A DNA stretch of 64,000 bases from Martelella mediterranea (GTDB lineage Bacteria > Pseudomonadota > Alphaproteobacteria > Rhizobiales > Rhizobiaceae), in the NCBI RefSeq assembly GCF_004342225.1, contig NZ_SMAR01000014.1:1-64000 (forward strand), in the 5' to 3' direction. The position numbers were made by a program, and so were the translations under genes. The notes under the pieces are model-generated. The model was not told where the DNA came from. It saw only the letters and a list, made by a program, of their open reading frames with translations, and searched no databases. Below are positions 56,663 through 64,000 of this stretch, in pieces. Within the stretch, counting starts at the first letter, position 1. Each line of letters opens with the position of its first letter.

Positions 56663-57928
56663 TCAGGAAAGCCAGTCGGGAACGCTGTCCAGTCCGATCA
56701 GCTCCTCATACGAACCGCGCGGACGGATGACATGGAAATGATCACCATCGACAAGAACTTCGGGCACCAGAAGGCGCGTATTGTAGGTCCCGGCCTGCAC
56801 AGCACCGTAAGCCCCCGCCGTTGAAACTGCGAGCAGATCTCCAGCCTCTGGCCGGGACATATCGCGATCCAGCGCCAGATAATCTCCGGTCTCGCAAACC
56901 GGACCGACGACATCGGCTTTCATATGGTCTGCGCCGGGCTTTGCCACCACGGGACGGATATCATGAAACGCCTCGTAAAGTGTTGGCCGGATCAGATCAT
57001 TCATCGCGCCATCAACAATCACGAAGCTCTTGTTTTCAGCATCCTTCACGTAGATGACTTCTGTAACAAAAATACCCGCATTTCCCGCAACCATGCGTCC
57101 GGGTTCTGCCACGATCCTGCAGTCAAGGCCTGCAAGCTCTTCGCGAATCACAGCGGCATAGGCCGTCGGCTCCGGCGGCGGATCATTATCAAAATGATAG
57201 GGAATACCAAGGCCACCGCCAACATCGACATGGTCGATCTCATGGCCTTCAGCGCGCAGCTCCTCCACGAGCTTACGCATCAGCCGGAAGGCATCGCGAA
57301 ACGGTGCGAGATCGGTGATCTGACTGCCGATATGCATATCAATGCCGGAAACCCGGATACCCGGCAGCCTGGCGGCATGGGCATAAACGTCATGCGCGCG
57401 CTCAAAGGAAATCCCGAACTTGTTTTCCTTTTTTCCAGTCGAGATCTTTGCGTGTGTCCTGGCATCCACATCCGGATTAATGCGGAAAGAAACCGGAGCC
57501 TGCACGCCCTTGACCAAAGCGCGTGCATTGAGAACCTCCAGCTCCGGTTCAGATTCGACATTGAAGCAGTAGATCCCGGCATCCAGCGCAAAATCGATCT
57601 CGCGAACGGTTTTGCCAACGCCGGAGAACACGATCTTTTCCGCAGGAACACCAGCGGCGAGCGCACGGCGCAGTTCACCTTCAGAAACCACATCCATACC
57701 GGCACCAAGCTTTGCCAGCATAGTCAGGATGGCCTGATTGGAATTGGCTTTCACCGCATAGCAAACCAGAGCGTCATCGCCACTGAAAGCCTCGGCGAAC
57801 ACCTTGAAGTGACGCGTAAATGTTGCCGTTGAGTAGACGTAGAACGGTGTTCCGACCGCGCTTGCGATTGCGGGGATAGACACACCTTCGGCGAACAGGA
57901 CGCCATCTGAATACTGAAAATGGTTCAA
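56663..57928 (-). CDS. lysA: Diaminopimelate decarboxylase
   Basis: A 421-residue PLP enzyme that makes lysine from meso-diaminopimelate. The PLP lysine is Lys60 in YAVKANSN. Other marks are GMDVVSEGELRRAL, DMHIGSQI, GGGLGIPY and the C-terminal CETGDYLALDR. The fold is an alanine-racemase-like barrel followed by a beta domain. It starts 9 bases after the lipoprotein gene stop, in the argH-lptM-lysA operon typical of alpha- and gammaproteobacteria. Confidence 0.96.
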   Translation of the reverse strand: MNHFQYSDGVLFAEGVSIPAIASAVGTPFYVYSTATFTRHFKVFAEAFSGDDALVCYAVKANSNQAILTMLAKLGAGMDVVSEGELRRALAAGVPAEKIVFSGVGKTVREIDFALDAGIYCFNVESEPELEVLNARALVKGVQAPVSFRINPDVDARTHAKISTGKKENKFGISFERAHDVYAHAARLPGIRVSGIDMHIGSQITDLAPFRDAFRLMRKLVEELRAEGHEIDHVDVGGGLGIPYHFDNDPPPEPTAYAAVIREELAGLDCRIVAEPGRMVAGNAGIFVTEVIYVKDAENKSFVIVDGAMNDLIRPTLYEAFHDIRPVVAKPGADHMKADVVGPVCETGDYLALDRDMSRPEAGDLLAVSTAGAYGAVQAGTYNTRLLVPEVLVDGDHFHVIRPRGSYEELIGLDSVPDWLS

Positions 57929-57937
57929 GAGGGTTAC

Positions 57938-58213
57938 CTAGTCGAGCAAACGGTCGAGGAAGAACTGATTACCATCCGAGGAGGCTGTCGGTCCGGTATT
58001 GATCATATCACCCGAGCCGTCAAAGACCACCGGCTTGTCATTCGGCGCTATCTGAATATCGGGCTGCGAAGCCGTCGCATTCTGCTTTTCTGCCGCAACG
58101 GCTTGCGTTTGCGGATTGGCAGGCGGCACTTCGAGAGGGCCTTTGCGTCCACAGGATGAAAGCGCCAGCGCGCTCATGAACAATGCTGCTGTGGCAATCG
58201 TAATTTTTCGCAT
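57938..58213 (-). CDS. lptM: LptM-like small lipoprotein
   Basis: A 91-residue lipoprotein. The lipobox ALSSC places the modified Cys at residue 21, followed by GRKGPLEVPP, the LptM (YifL) signature. In enterobacteria LptM helps mature the LptDE lipopolysaccharide translocon. The C-terminal half is a polar, probably unstructured tail. The ATG at 58213 follows AGGGC; an in-frame start 31 codons earlier lacks a signal-peptide character. It lies between argH and lysA, as LptM genes usually do. Confidence 0.85.
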   Translation of the reverse strand: MRKITIATAALFMSALALSSCGRKGPLEVPPANPQTQAVAAEKQNATASQPDIQIAPNDKPVVFDGSGDMINTGPTASSDGNQFFLDRLLD

Positions 58214-58323
58214 GCCCTGCCCTGTCAAAAAAGGTTTCAGCCCCAAAAGCGGGACTGGTGATTGATCATTGGCACCTGAATAGCGGATCAGCAAGCACTT
58301 GTGCACCCTTATCCGCCAGGGAT

Positions 58324-59730
58324 TTAAATCTGTTCACGCCACCACGCGATCTGCTGGCGCACACCATCCGGCGATGTTCCGCCAAAACTCTTGCGGCTGG
58401 CCACAGATGCCTCGACCGTCAGAACATCAAAAATCCCGTTGGTGATCGCCGGATTGATCGACTGGAATTCCTCCAGCGAAAGATCGGCAAGATCACAGCC
58501 TTTCTTTTCAGCCAATGCCACAGCATGGCCGGTTGCATGATGTGCATCGCGGAAAGGAAGTCCGGCTTCGCGCACCAGCCAGTCAGCCAGATCCGTTGCC
58601 GTTGAAAAGCCCGTTCCTGCAGCCGCCTTCATCGAAGCCGTGTTGACCGTGAGGTCACCAACCATGCCCGTCATCGCTGCGATGGCAAGATCAAGGTTTT
58701 TCGCCGCATCAAACACCTGTTCCTTGTCTTCCTGCATATCCTTTGAATAGGCAAGCGGCAGGCCTTTCATCACCGTCAAAAGCGCAATCAGGGCGCCATT
58801 GATACGTCCCGTCTTGGCCCGCACCAGTTCGGCAGCATCCGGATTTTTCTTCTGCGGCATGATGGAAGAGCCGGTGGAGAAACTGTCGGACAGGCGCACG
58901 AAATTAAACTGCGGCGTCGACCAGATCACGATCTCCTCCGCCAGCCGCGAAAGATGTGTCGCGCAGATCGAAGCCAGCGACAGGAACTCCAGAGCAAAAT
59001 CCCGGTCCGAGACCGTATCGATAGAGTTGCGTGTCGGCCCACCGGAAAAACCAAGTGCTTCTGCGGTCATATGACGATCGATGGCGAAACCGGTACCAGC
59101 CAGTGCCGCGGCGCCGATTGGACTTTCATCCAGATGCTCAATCGCATGACGCACGCGCTTTCGATCCCGGCCAAACATCTCGACATAGGCCATGCAGTGA
59201 TGACCGAACGTGACCGGCTGAGCCGTCTGCAGATGTGTAAAGCCGGGCATGACCGTATCGGCGTGTTCTTCGGCTCGGGTGAGAAAGACAGAAATCAGAC
59301 CGGTGAGTGCCACGTCCGTTTTCTGAAGCTCTTTTTTGACCCACAGACGAAAATCAAGGGCGACCTGATCGTTGCGTGAACGTGCGGTATGCAAACGACC
59401 GGCAGCCGGTCCGATCAGTTCGCGTAACCGCGATTCGATATTCATGTGAATATCTTCCAGCCGGCGGGAAAAGGTGAAGGTGCCGCCCTCAATTTCACGG
59501 CGAATTGTGTTCAGCCCGTCAAGAATTGAAGCTTTATCCTCTTCCGAAATGATACCCTTCGCGGCAAGCATGGTGGCATGCGCGATGGATCCGTCAATGT
59601 CCTCGTTGTAGAGCGTCTTGTCGAAATCGATGGAGGCATTTATTTCCTCCATGATTGCGTCGGGACCGGAGGCGAAGCGTCCGCCCCACATTGCATTTGA
59701 GGATTTGTTGTCGGAATTGCCGTCAGCCAT
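58324..59730 (-). CDS. argH: Argininosuccinate lyase
   Basis: A 468-residue enzyme of the fumarase/aspartase superfamily, splitting argininosuccinate into arginine and fumarate. Signature: [12 protein letters not shown] near residue 285, whose Ser is the catalytic base. N-terminal [10 protein letters not shown] and [17 protein letters not shown] are family-typical. I chose the ATG at 59730; the frame is open 77 codons further upstream, but this runs across the divergent tlpA gene. The two start codons are only 23 bases apart. Confidence 0.96.
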   Translation of the reverse strand: MADGNSDNKSSNAMWGGRFASGPDAIMEEINASIDFDKTLYNEDIDGSIAHATMLAAKGIISEEDKASILDGLNTIRREIEGGTFTFSRRLEDIHMNIESRLRELIGPAAGRLHTARSRNDQVALDFRLWVKKELQKTDVALTGLISVFLTRAEEHADTVMPGFTHLQTAQPVTFGHHCMAYVEMFGRDRKRVRHAIEHLDESPIGAAALAGTGFAIDRHMTAEALGFSGGPTRNSIDTVSDRDFALEFLSLASICATHLSRLAEEIVIWSTPQFNFVRLSDSFSTGSSIMPQKKNPDAAELVRAKTGRINGALIALLTVMKGLPLAYSKDMQEDKEQVFDAAKNLDLAIAAMTGMVGDLTVNTASMKAAAGTGFSTATDLADWLVREAGLPFRDAHHATGHAVALAEKKGCDLADLSLEEFQSINPAITNGIFDVLTVEASVASRKSFGGTSPDGVRQQIAWWREQI

Positions 59731-59753
59731 GAGAAGCCCATCTGGAGAATAAC

Positions 59754-60425
59754 ATGACGAAGAAAAGCCGTGCCGGCCTGATCTACGCCAAACTGGTTTT
59801 GATTGCGCTGATAGCCGGCGTTGCCGCCGGTGCTGTCGCGGTATACGTGAAAAATACCTTAACTGGCAATGGCACCAAAACCGCTTCGGCGCAACAATGC
59901 GAAACGGCGGCGAAAACTGCAGAAACCCTGAGACCACTGGCAACAGGCGAAGTTGCGGCATTCGTGGTGGCTGATGAACCGCGCCCCATGACCGACCTCA
60001 ACTTTCGTGATCAGAACGGCGAGACGTCCCTTTCCGCCTTCCGCGGCAAAACAGTGCTGATGAACCTCTGGGCAACATGGTGTGTGCCGTGCCGGGAAGA
60101 AATGCCCGCTCTCGATGCTCTGGAGCGCGAACTGGGATCGGATGTTTTCGAGGTCGTCGCCGTCAATATCGATACCGGATCGGATGAAAAGCCGGTCAGT
60201 TTCATGGACGAGATCGGTATTCAGTCTCTGGCGTTTTATCGCGATGAAACGATGAAAACCTTCAATACACTGAAAAAGGACGGCCTCGCATTCGGTCTTC
60301 CGGCGACGCTCCTCATTGATGAAAATGGCTGCTTGCTGGGCTCCATGAACGGACCGGCAGAATGGGCGAGCGAAGATGCCAAGACACTGGTAAGCAAGGC
60401 TTTAAGCTCAGACAGCTCAAATTAA
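59754..60425 (+). CDS. tlpA: TlpA-type membrane-anchored thiol:disulfide oxidoreductase
   Basis: A 223-residue protein with an N-terminal membrane anchor (about 10-32) and a periplasmic thioredoxin fold. The redox motif is WCVPC (Cys110 and Cys113), followed by the cis-Pro region [12 protein letters not shown]. TlpA keeps cysteines reduced for copper delivery to cytochrome oxidase or cytochrome c maturation. Divergent from argH with 23 bases between the start codons, so the promoter of at least one gene must overlap the other gene. Confidence 0.93.
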   Translation: MTKKSRAGLIYAKLVLIALIAGVAAGAVAVYVKNTLTGNGTKTASAQQCETAAKTAETLRPLATGEVAAFVVADEPRPMTDLNFRDQNGETSLSAFRGKTVLMNLWATWCVPCREEMPALDALERELGSDVFEVVAVNIDTGSDEKPVSFMDEIGIQSLAFYRDETMKTFNTLKKDGLAFGLPATLLIDENGCLLGSMNGPAEWASEDAKTLVSKALSSDSSN

Positions 60426-60764
60426 TGTTCATTCGGAGACTTCGGTGAGTGCTGAAGCTTGGTCACTCCAGTCTCATCGGTCTGCCCCGAAAGGAAAACC
60501 TCCTGAAAGCTCACATCGAAGACAATGGAGTGCGCCTGAAAGGTTCAGTTCCGCCCGCTTTCGGCCACATTTTGCGCTGCAAACCTTGCCCTGAGCGCCT
60601 CCGGTCTTTATTGACTGTCATCAATGAACCCTGGACCCGGTGAAATTCCGGGTGGCTCTTCCGGCCGCCGATCCGCCGGACAACCTTTGAAACCTGTTTT
60701 TTTAAGCAATCTGGCAACGCGTTTTGACAACCATTGCCGGAAACAGATTTTTCAGGGATTTTTG
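60426..60764. other. Gap between tlpA and the SulP gene
   Basis: About 340 bases. It should hold the promoter of the sulP-uspA pair. Open frames here (for example 60449-60643) show no family features or good ribosome-binding sites. No terminator for tlpA was defined. Confidence 0.4.
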
Positions 60765-62270
60765 ATGACAGCTAAACACTTTTCTCTCACGCAATACCGT
60801 CAGGAATGGTTCGGCAACCCGCGCGCCGATGTCTTGTCTGGCCTTGTCGTCGCAATGGCACTGATCCCGGAAGCCATTGCCTTTTCCATCATTGCAGGCG
60901 TTGACCCCAAGGTCGGCCTTTTCGCGTCGTTCTCGATATCAGTGATCATTGCCTTTGTCGGCGGTCGCCCGGGCATGATTTCGGCAGCAACCGCGGCGAC
61001 GGCCGTTCTCATGACGCCGCTGGTTGCCGGTCACGGTCTCGAATATCTTCTGGCGGCCACTGTCTTTGCCGGTATCCTTCAGGTGATCTTCGGAATTCTG
61101 AGGCTTGGAAGCCTGATGCGCTTTGTCTCGAAATCGGTGATGACCGGCTTCGTGAATGCTCTGGCAATCCTCATCTTCATGGCGCAACTGCCGGAGCTGA
61201 CCAATGTGACCTGGATGACCTATGTTCTGGTCGCAGGCGCACTGGCCATCATCTACCTCCTGCCTCGCCTGACGAATGCGGTTCCCTCTCCTCTGGTCGC
61301 CATCATCGTCATCACGGTTTTAACGATGATCTTTCAGTTTGATGTGCGCAATGTGGGAGACATGGGCGCATTGCCGGAAAGCTTCCCGGTTTTCCACCTG
61401 CCGATGGTGCCGCTGACGCTTGATACACTGATGATCATTCTGCCCTACTCTCTGGCAGTCGCCGTTGTCGGCCTGCTTGAAAGCCTGATGACCGAACAGC
61501 TGATTGACGATCTGACGGACACACGATCCAACCGCAATCAGGAATGCGTTGGACAAGGTATTGCCAACTTCTGCACCGGCTTCATCGGCGGCATGGCAGG
61601 CTGTGCCATGATCGGCCAGTCGATGATCAATGTGAAATCCGGTGGCCGGGGCCGCCTCTCCACCTTCATCGCAGGCGCCGTTCTTCTGATTCTCGTTGTC
61701 GTTCTTGATCAGTGGGTTCGTCAGATCCCGATGCCGGCGCTGGTCGCCGTCATGATCATGGTATCGATCGGCACCTTTTCCTGGTCTTCAATCAAAGACC
61801 TGAAGAGCCACCCGCGCTCATCGTCCGCTGTCATGCTGGCCGTCGTCGCCGTGGTTGTTGCCACACATAACCTCGCCATCGGTGTTCTGACCGGCGTTCT
61901 CCTCTCCGGCATCTTCTTCGCCTGGAAGATCGCCCAGCTTTTCCGTGTACGCTCTGAAGCCTCGGCAGATGGCCGGGAACGCACCTATTATGTTGAAGGC
62001 CAGATGTTTTTCGCTTCGGTCGAAGACTTCAACAATGCCTTCGATTTCAAGGAAGCCCTTGAAAAGGTTACAATTAACGTATCGCGCGCGCATATTTGGG
62101 ATATATCAAGTGTTCAGGCGCTCGATATGGTAGTGCTGAAATTCCGGCGCGAGGGTGCCGACGTCGAGATCGTCGGGCTGAATGAAGCCAGCGCCACAAT
62201 GGTTGACAGGCTTGCCGTTCACGATAAGCCCGGCGCGCTTGAAGACTTCATGAATCAAAGCGGCCATTAA
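60765..62270 (+). CDS. SulP family inorganic anion transporter
   Basis: A 501-residue membrane protein with the SulP transport domain (about 1-395) and a C-terminal STAS domain (about 410-501, [20 protein letters not shown]). The start region [20 protein letters not shown] is the typical first helix pair. SulP proteins carry sulfate, bicarbonate or dicarboxylates with Na+ or H+; the ion here cannot be told. The ATG at 60765 follows AGGGA; an upstream frame from 60624 lacks homology. The UspA gene follows by 11 bases. Confidence 0.92.
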   Translation: MTAKHFSLTQYRQEWFGNPRADVLSGLVVAMALIPEAIAFSIIAGVDPKVGLFASFSISVIIAFVGGRPGMISAATAATAVLMTPLVAGHGLEYLLAATVFAGILQVIFGILRLGSLMRFVSKSVMTGFVNALAILIFMAQLPELTNVTWMTYVLVAGALAIIYLLPRLTNAVPSPLVAIIVITVLTMIFQFDVRNVGDMGALPESFPVFHLPMVPLTLDTLMIILPYSLAVAVVGLLESLMTEQLIDDLTDTRSNRNQECVGQGIANFCTGFIGGMAGCAMIGQSMINVKSGGRGRLSTFIAGAVLLILVVVLDQWVRQIPMPALVAVMIMVSIGTFSWSSIKDLKSHPRSSSAVMLAVVAVVVATHNLAIGVLTGVLLSGIFFAWKIAQLFRVRSEASADGRERTYYVEGQMFFASVEDFNNAFDFKEALEKVTINVSRAHIWDISSVQALDMVVLKFRREGADVEIVGLNEASATMVDRLAVHDKPGALEDFMNQSGH

Positions 62271-62281
62271 GGGAGGCGAAA

Positions 62282-63136
62282 TTGGATAAACTGACAGCCT
62301 TTGTCGACGGCTCGACTTATGCAGAAAGCGTGTGCGACCATGCCGCATGGATGGCCAAAAAGGTCGACCTTCCGGTCGAACTGGTCCATGTTCTGGAGCG
62401 CGCGCATGCCAGCACAGCACCTGCCAACCTGTCCGGCTCCATCGGTCTTGGTGCACGTTCCGCTCTTCTGGAAGAGCTGGCCGATCTTGACGCCCAGAAC
62501 GCCAGACTGGCACAGAAGCGCGGTCGACTTCTTCTGGAAAGCGCCCGCGAACGTCTGATTGCCGATGGTGTCAACGACGTCACCATGAAACTTCGGAATG
62601 GTGATTTCGTCGAAGCGATTCAGGACACGGATGCAGAAAGCACTGTGATCGTTATTGGCAAGCGCGGTGAAGGGGTGGATTTTGCCTCCGGTCATCTGGG
62701 CTCCAACCTGGAGCGCGCCGTGCGCGCCGCCAATCGTCCGGTCTTTGTGGCAGCCCGCGCATTCAAACCGATTTCCAACGTTATGATCGCCTATGATGGC
62801 GGCCAGAGCGCGGATAAGGCCGTTGAGCGCGTTGCCAACAGCCACATTCTGGAAGGAGCGAACTGCACTCTTCTGGCCGTTTGCAAAGAGGGTGATGCCC
62901 TCGCTGAAAAAGCCGCCAAAGCGGTCAAGCGCCTGGAGGATGGCAATGTCGAACCAAAGCTCGTCATCAGACCCGGCGAGGCAGAGGGTGTAATTGAAGA
63001 CGTTGCGGCCTCGGAAAAGACAGACCTTCTGGTCATGGGCGCCTATGGGCACTCGCGCATCCGGACCCTCGTGATCGGCTCGACAACGACCGCGGTTCTG
63101 CGCGCCTGCAAGATCCCCGTTCTGCTGGTGCGCTGA
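62282..63136 (+). CDS. Universal stress protein with two UspA domains
   Basis: A 284-residue protein made of tandem UspA domains (about 1-150 and 155-284). The second has the ATP-type loop VMGAYGHSRIRTLVIGSTT near 247; the first has IGKRGEGVDFASGHLGSN. The start codon is TTG at 62282, well placed after GGGAGG. Cotranscription with the SulP transporter (11-base gap) is a known pairing and suggests a regulatory or stress link. Closed by a terminator at 63201-63228. Confidence 0.9.
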   Translation: MDKLTAFVDGSTYAESVCDHAAWMAKKVDLPVELVHVLERAHASTAPANLSGSIGLGARSALLEELADLDAQNARLAQKRGRLLLESARERLIADGVNDVTMKLRNGDFVEAIQDTDAESTVIVIGKRGEGVDFASGHLGSNLERAVRAANRPVFVAARAFKPISNVMIAYDGGQSADKAVERVANSHILEGANCTLLAVCKEGDALAEKAAKAVKRLEDGNVEPKLVIRPGEAEGVIEDVAASEKTDLLVMGAYGHSRIRTLVIGSTTTAVLRACKIPVLLVR

Positions 63137-63200
63137 AACTTTATTGCTACCGGTCGCCCGAAAATGCCCCGGCAGAAAAGTTACTGCTTCAGACCTTTTG

Positions 63201-63228
63201 AAAACCCGTCGATTCTTCGACGGGTTTT
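63201..63228 (+). terminator. Hairpin terminator behind uspA
   Basis: A 12-bp perfect stem (AAAACCCGTCGA / TCGACGGGTTTT) with a 4-base loop, about 65 bases after the uspA stop. The T run is part of the stem end, so it may act on either strand. Confidence 0.85.
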
Positions 63229-63341
63229 GCGTTTGGATGCCCCCTCTCCCGGATATTCCGAGGCTTTGCATCAATAGCCTCGAGCAGATATGGCATTGGA
63301 GGCACAGGAAGCCAGCAGGCAGCCCCGGCAGATAGACCGAA

Positions 63342-63365
63342 AAAGGCGCCCCGCAGGGCGCCTTT
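63342..63365 (-). terminator. Rho-independent terminator behind the OmpA-family gene
   Basis: A 10-bp perfect stem (AAAGGCGCCC / GGGCGCCTTT, CGCA loop), with further T on the minus-strand side. It lies 37 bases beyond the minus-strand stop at 63402 and is convergent with the uspA terminator. Confidence 0.9.
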
Positions 63366-63401
63366 CGTCGTTCAGGTAAGAGACCGGAAAACTTCCGCCG
63401 G

Positions 63402-64000
63402 TTACATTTTGACCGCAGAGATCTGCACTTCAACGCGGCGATTTTGCGCGCGGCCTTCCGGCGTGCTGTTCGATGCAATCGGGTTGCTTTCACCAAAACC
63501 GACAGCTGAAATCCGGTTCGCCCCCACACCGCTCTGGATCAGATAGTTCCCAACGCTGTTGGCACGGCGCTGTGAAAGCTGCTCGTTATAGTCTGCCGGG
63601 CCGGTCGAATCTGTATAGCCATTCACGTTAATGGCCGTGCGGTCATATTTCTTCAAGACCATGGCCACACCATTCAGGGCGTTATAGAAATTCGGCAGGA
63701 TTGTGTATCCATCCGTCGGGAAGGTGACGTTGGACGGCATAATCAGTGTCAGACGATCGCCGTTACGGACGACCGTTACACCTGTTCCGGCCAGAGCGCG
63801 GCGGAATTCCCGCTCCTGACTGTCCATGTAGGCGCCGACACCGCCGCCGGCGATCGCGCCCAGAGCGCCGCCGATTGCCGCGCCTTTCGCATCACCACCG
63901 ACAGCCAGCCCTGCCAGCGCACCAAGAGCGCCACCAGCCAGAGCACCGGTACCGGTATTGTTGTTCACGGTCTGGCCTGTATATGGGTCAGTTGTTGTAC
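63402..64000 (-). CDS. OmpA family protein (5' end outside the window)
   Basis: The frame continues to the window end. A GTG at 63968 could be mistaken for a start, but the in-frame upstream codons read TTDPYTGQT, the conserved stretch after the lipid-attachment Cys in this lipoprotein family, so the true start lies beyond base 64000. A glycine-zipper region follows (GALAGGALGALAGLAVGG, then GAAIGGALGAIAGGGVGAY), and then an OmpA C-terminal domain with the peptidoglycan-binding NVNGYTDSTGPADYN and LSQRRANSV. It likely links the outer membrane to the cell wall. Confidence 0.9.
   Translation of the reverse strand, partial: TTTDPYTGQTVNNNTGTGALAGGALGALAGLAVGGDAKGAAIGGALGAIAGGGVGAYMDSQEREFRRALAGTGVTVVRNGDRLTLIMPSNVTFPTDGYTILPNFYNALNGVAMVLKKYDRTAINVNGYTDSTGPADYNEQLSQRRANSVGNYLIQSGVGANRISAVGFGESNPIASNSTPEGRAQNRRVEVQISAVKM

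Noticed and set aside
62267-63529. A 420-residue minus-strand open frame
   Set aside because: It is antisense to the double UspA gene and to a terminator; it shows no recognisable motif.
63402-63968. A complete OmpA gene starting with GTG at 63968
   Set aside because: The in-frame upstream codons TTDPYTGQT match the family just after the lipidated Cys, so the gene continues beyond the window.

Overview
The window reads as chromosome of an alphaproteobacterium of the order Hyphomicrobiales (Rhizobiales). The core proteins (RpoD, DnaG, HdaA, CarA/CarB, and the argH-lptM-lysA-DUF4175 order) look most like the Brucella/Ochrobactrum group, and a small palindromic intergenic repeat resembles the Bru-RS type elements of that group. 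The family assignment comes from recalled resemblance, not a search. No rRNA, tRNA or CRISPR array was seen.

Layout. (1) 1-189: the right end of an IS630-family insertion sequence, cut by the window edge and touching the stop codon of an MFS gene. (2) 187-25543: housekeeping block. It holds an MFS exporter, YggT, MgtC, MscL, a minus-strand set perM-hdaA-ppk-ppx, purM-purN, rpoD, dnaG, yqeY, carA, a MATE pump, a GST, a cation exchanger, a new small membrane ORF and carB. (3) 25552-53768: accessory island. It starts with a beta-glucosidase (GH3) scrap just behind the carB terminator. It then holds a MarR-controlled aromatic-acid-type efflux operon (marR-FUSC-DUF1656-hlyD), a TRAP transporter plus MarR regulator divergent from a 1212-residue 5-oxoprolinase-type enzyme, an IclR-controlled GH105 + TRAP operon, and a LacI-controlled operon with an ABC sugar importer, a heparinase II/III-like lyase, a KdgF cupin, a broken GH2 gene and a Gfo/Idh oxidoreductase. 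It ends with a small membrane ORF and an SDR gene. (4) 53863-64000: core again: DUF4175/TIGR02302 protein, lysA, lptM-like lipoprotein, argH, tlpA, a SulP transporter with a UspA protein, and an OmpA-family lipoprotein cut by the window end.

How the island seems to work (inference): two separately regulated importers, a TRAP under IclR and an ABC system under LacI, would bring in uronic-acid oligosaccharides. A cytoplasmic lyase and GH105 would break them to unsaturated uronate, which KdgF would linearise. The lower pathway (KduI/KduD-like enzyme, KDG kinase, KDPG aldolase) is not in the window. The neighbouring module would import and open 5-oxoproline or a similar cyclic amide.

Most interesting non-gene signals: five copies of a two-hairpin palindromic repeat, three of which supply the TAG stop codon of the adjoining gene; a perfect 21-bp inverted repeat whose 3' arm runs into the Shine-Dalgarno sequence of the SDR gene; palindromic operators for the IclR and LacI systems; a DnaA-box-like cluster upstream of dnaG; and two decayed glycosidase genes.
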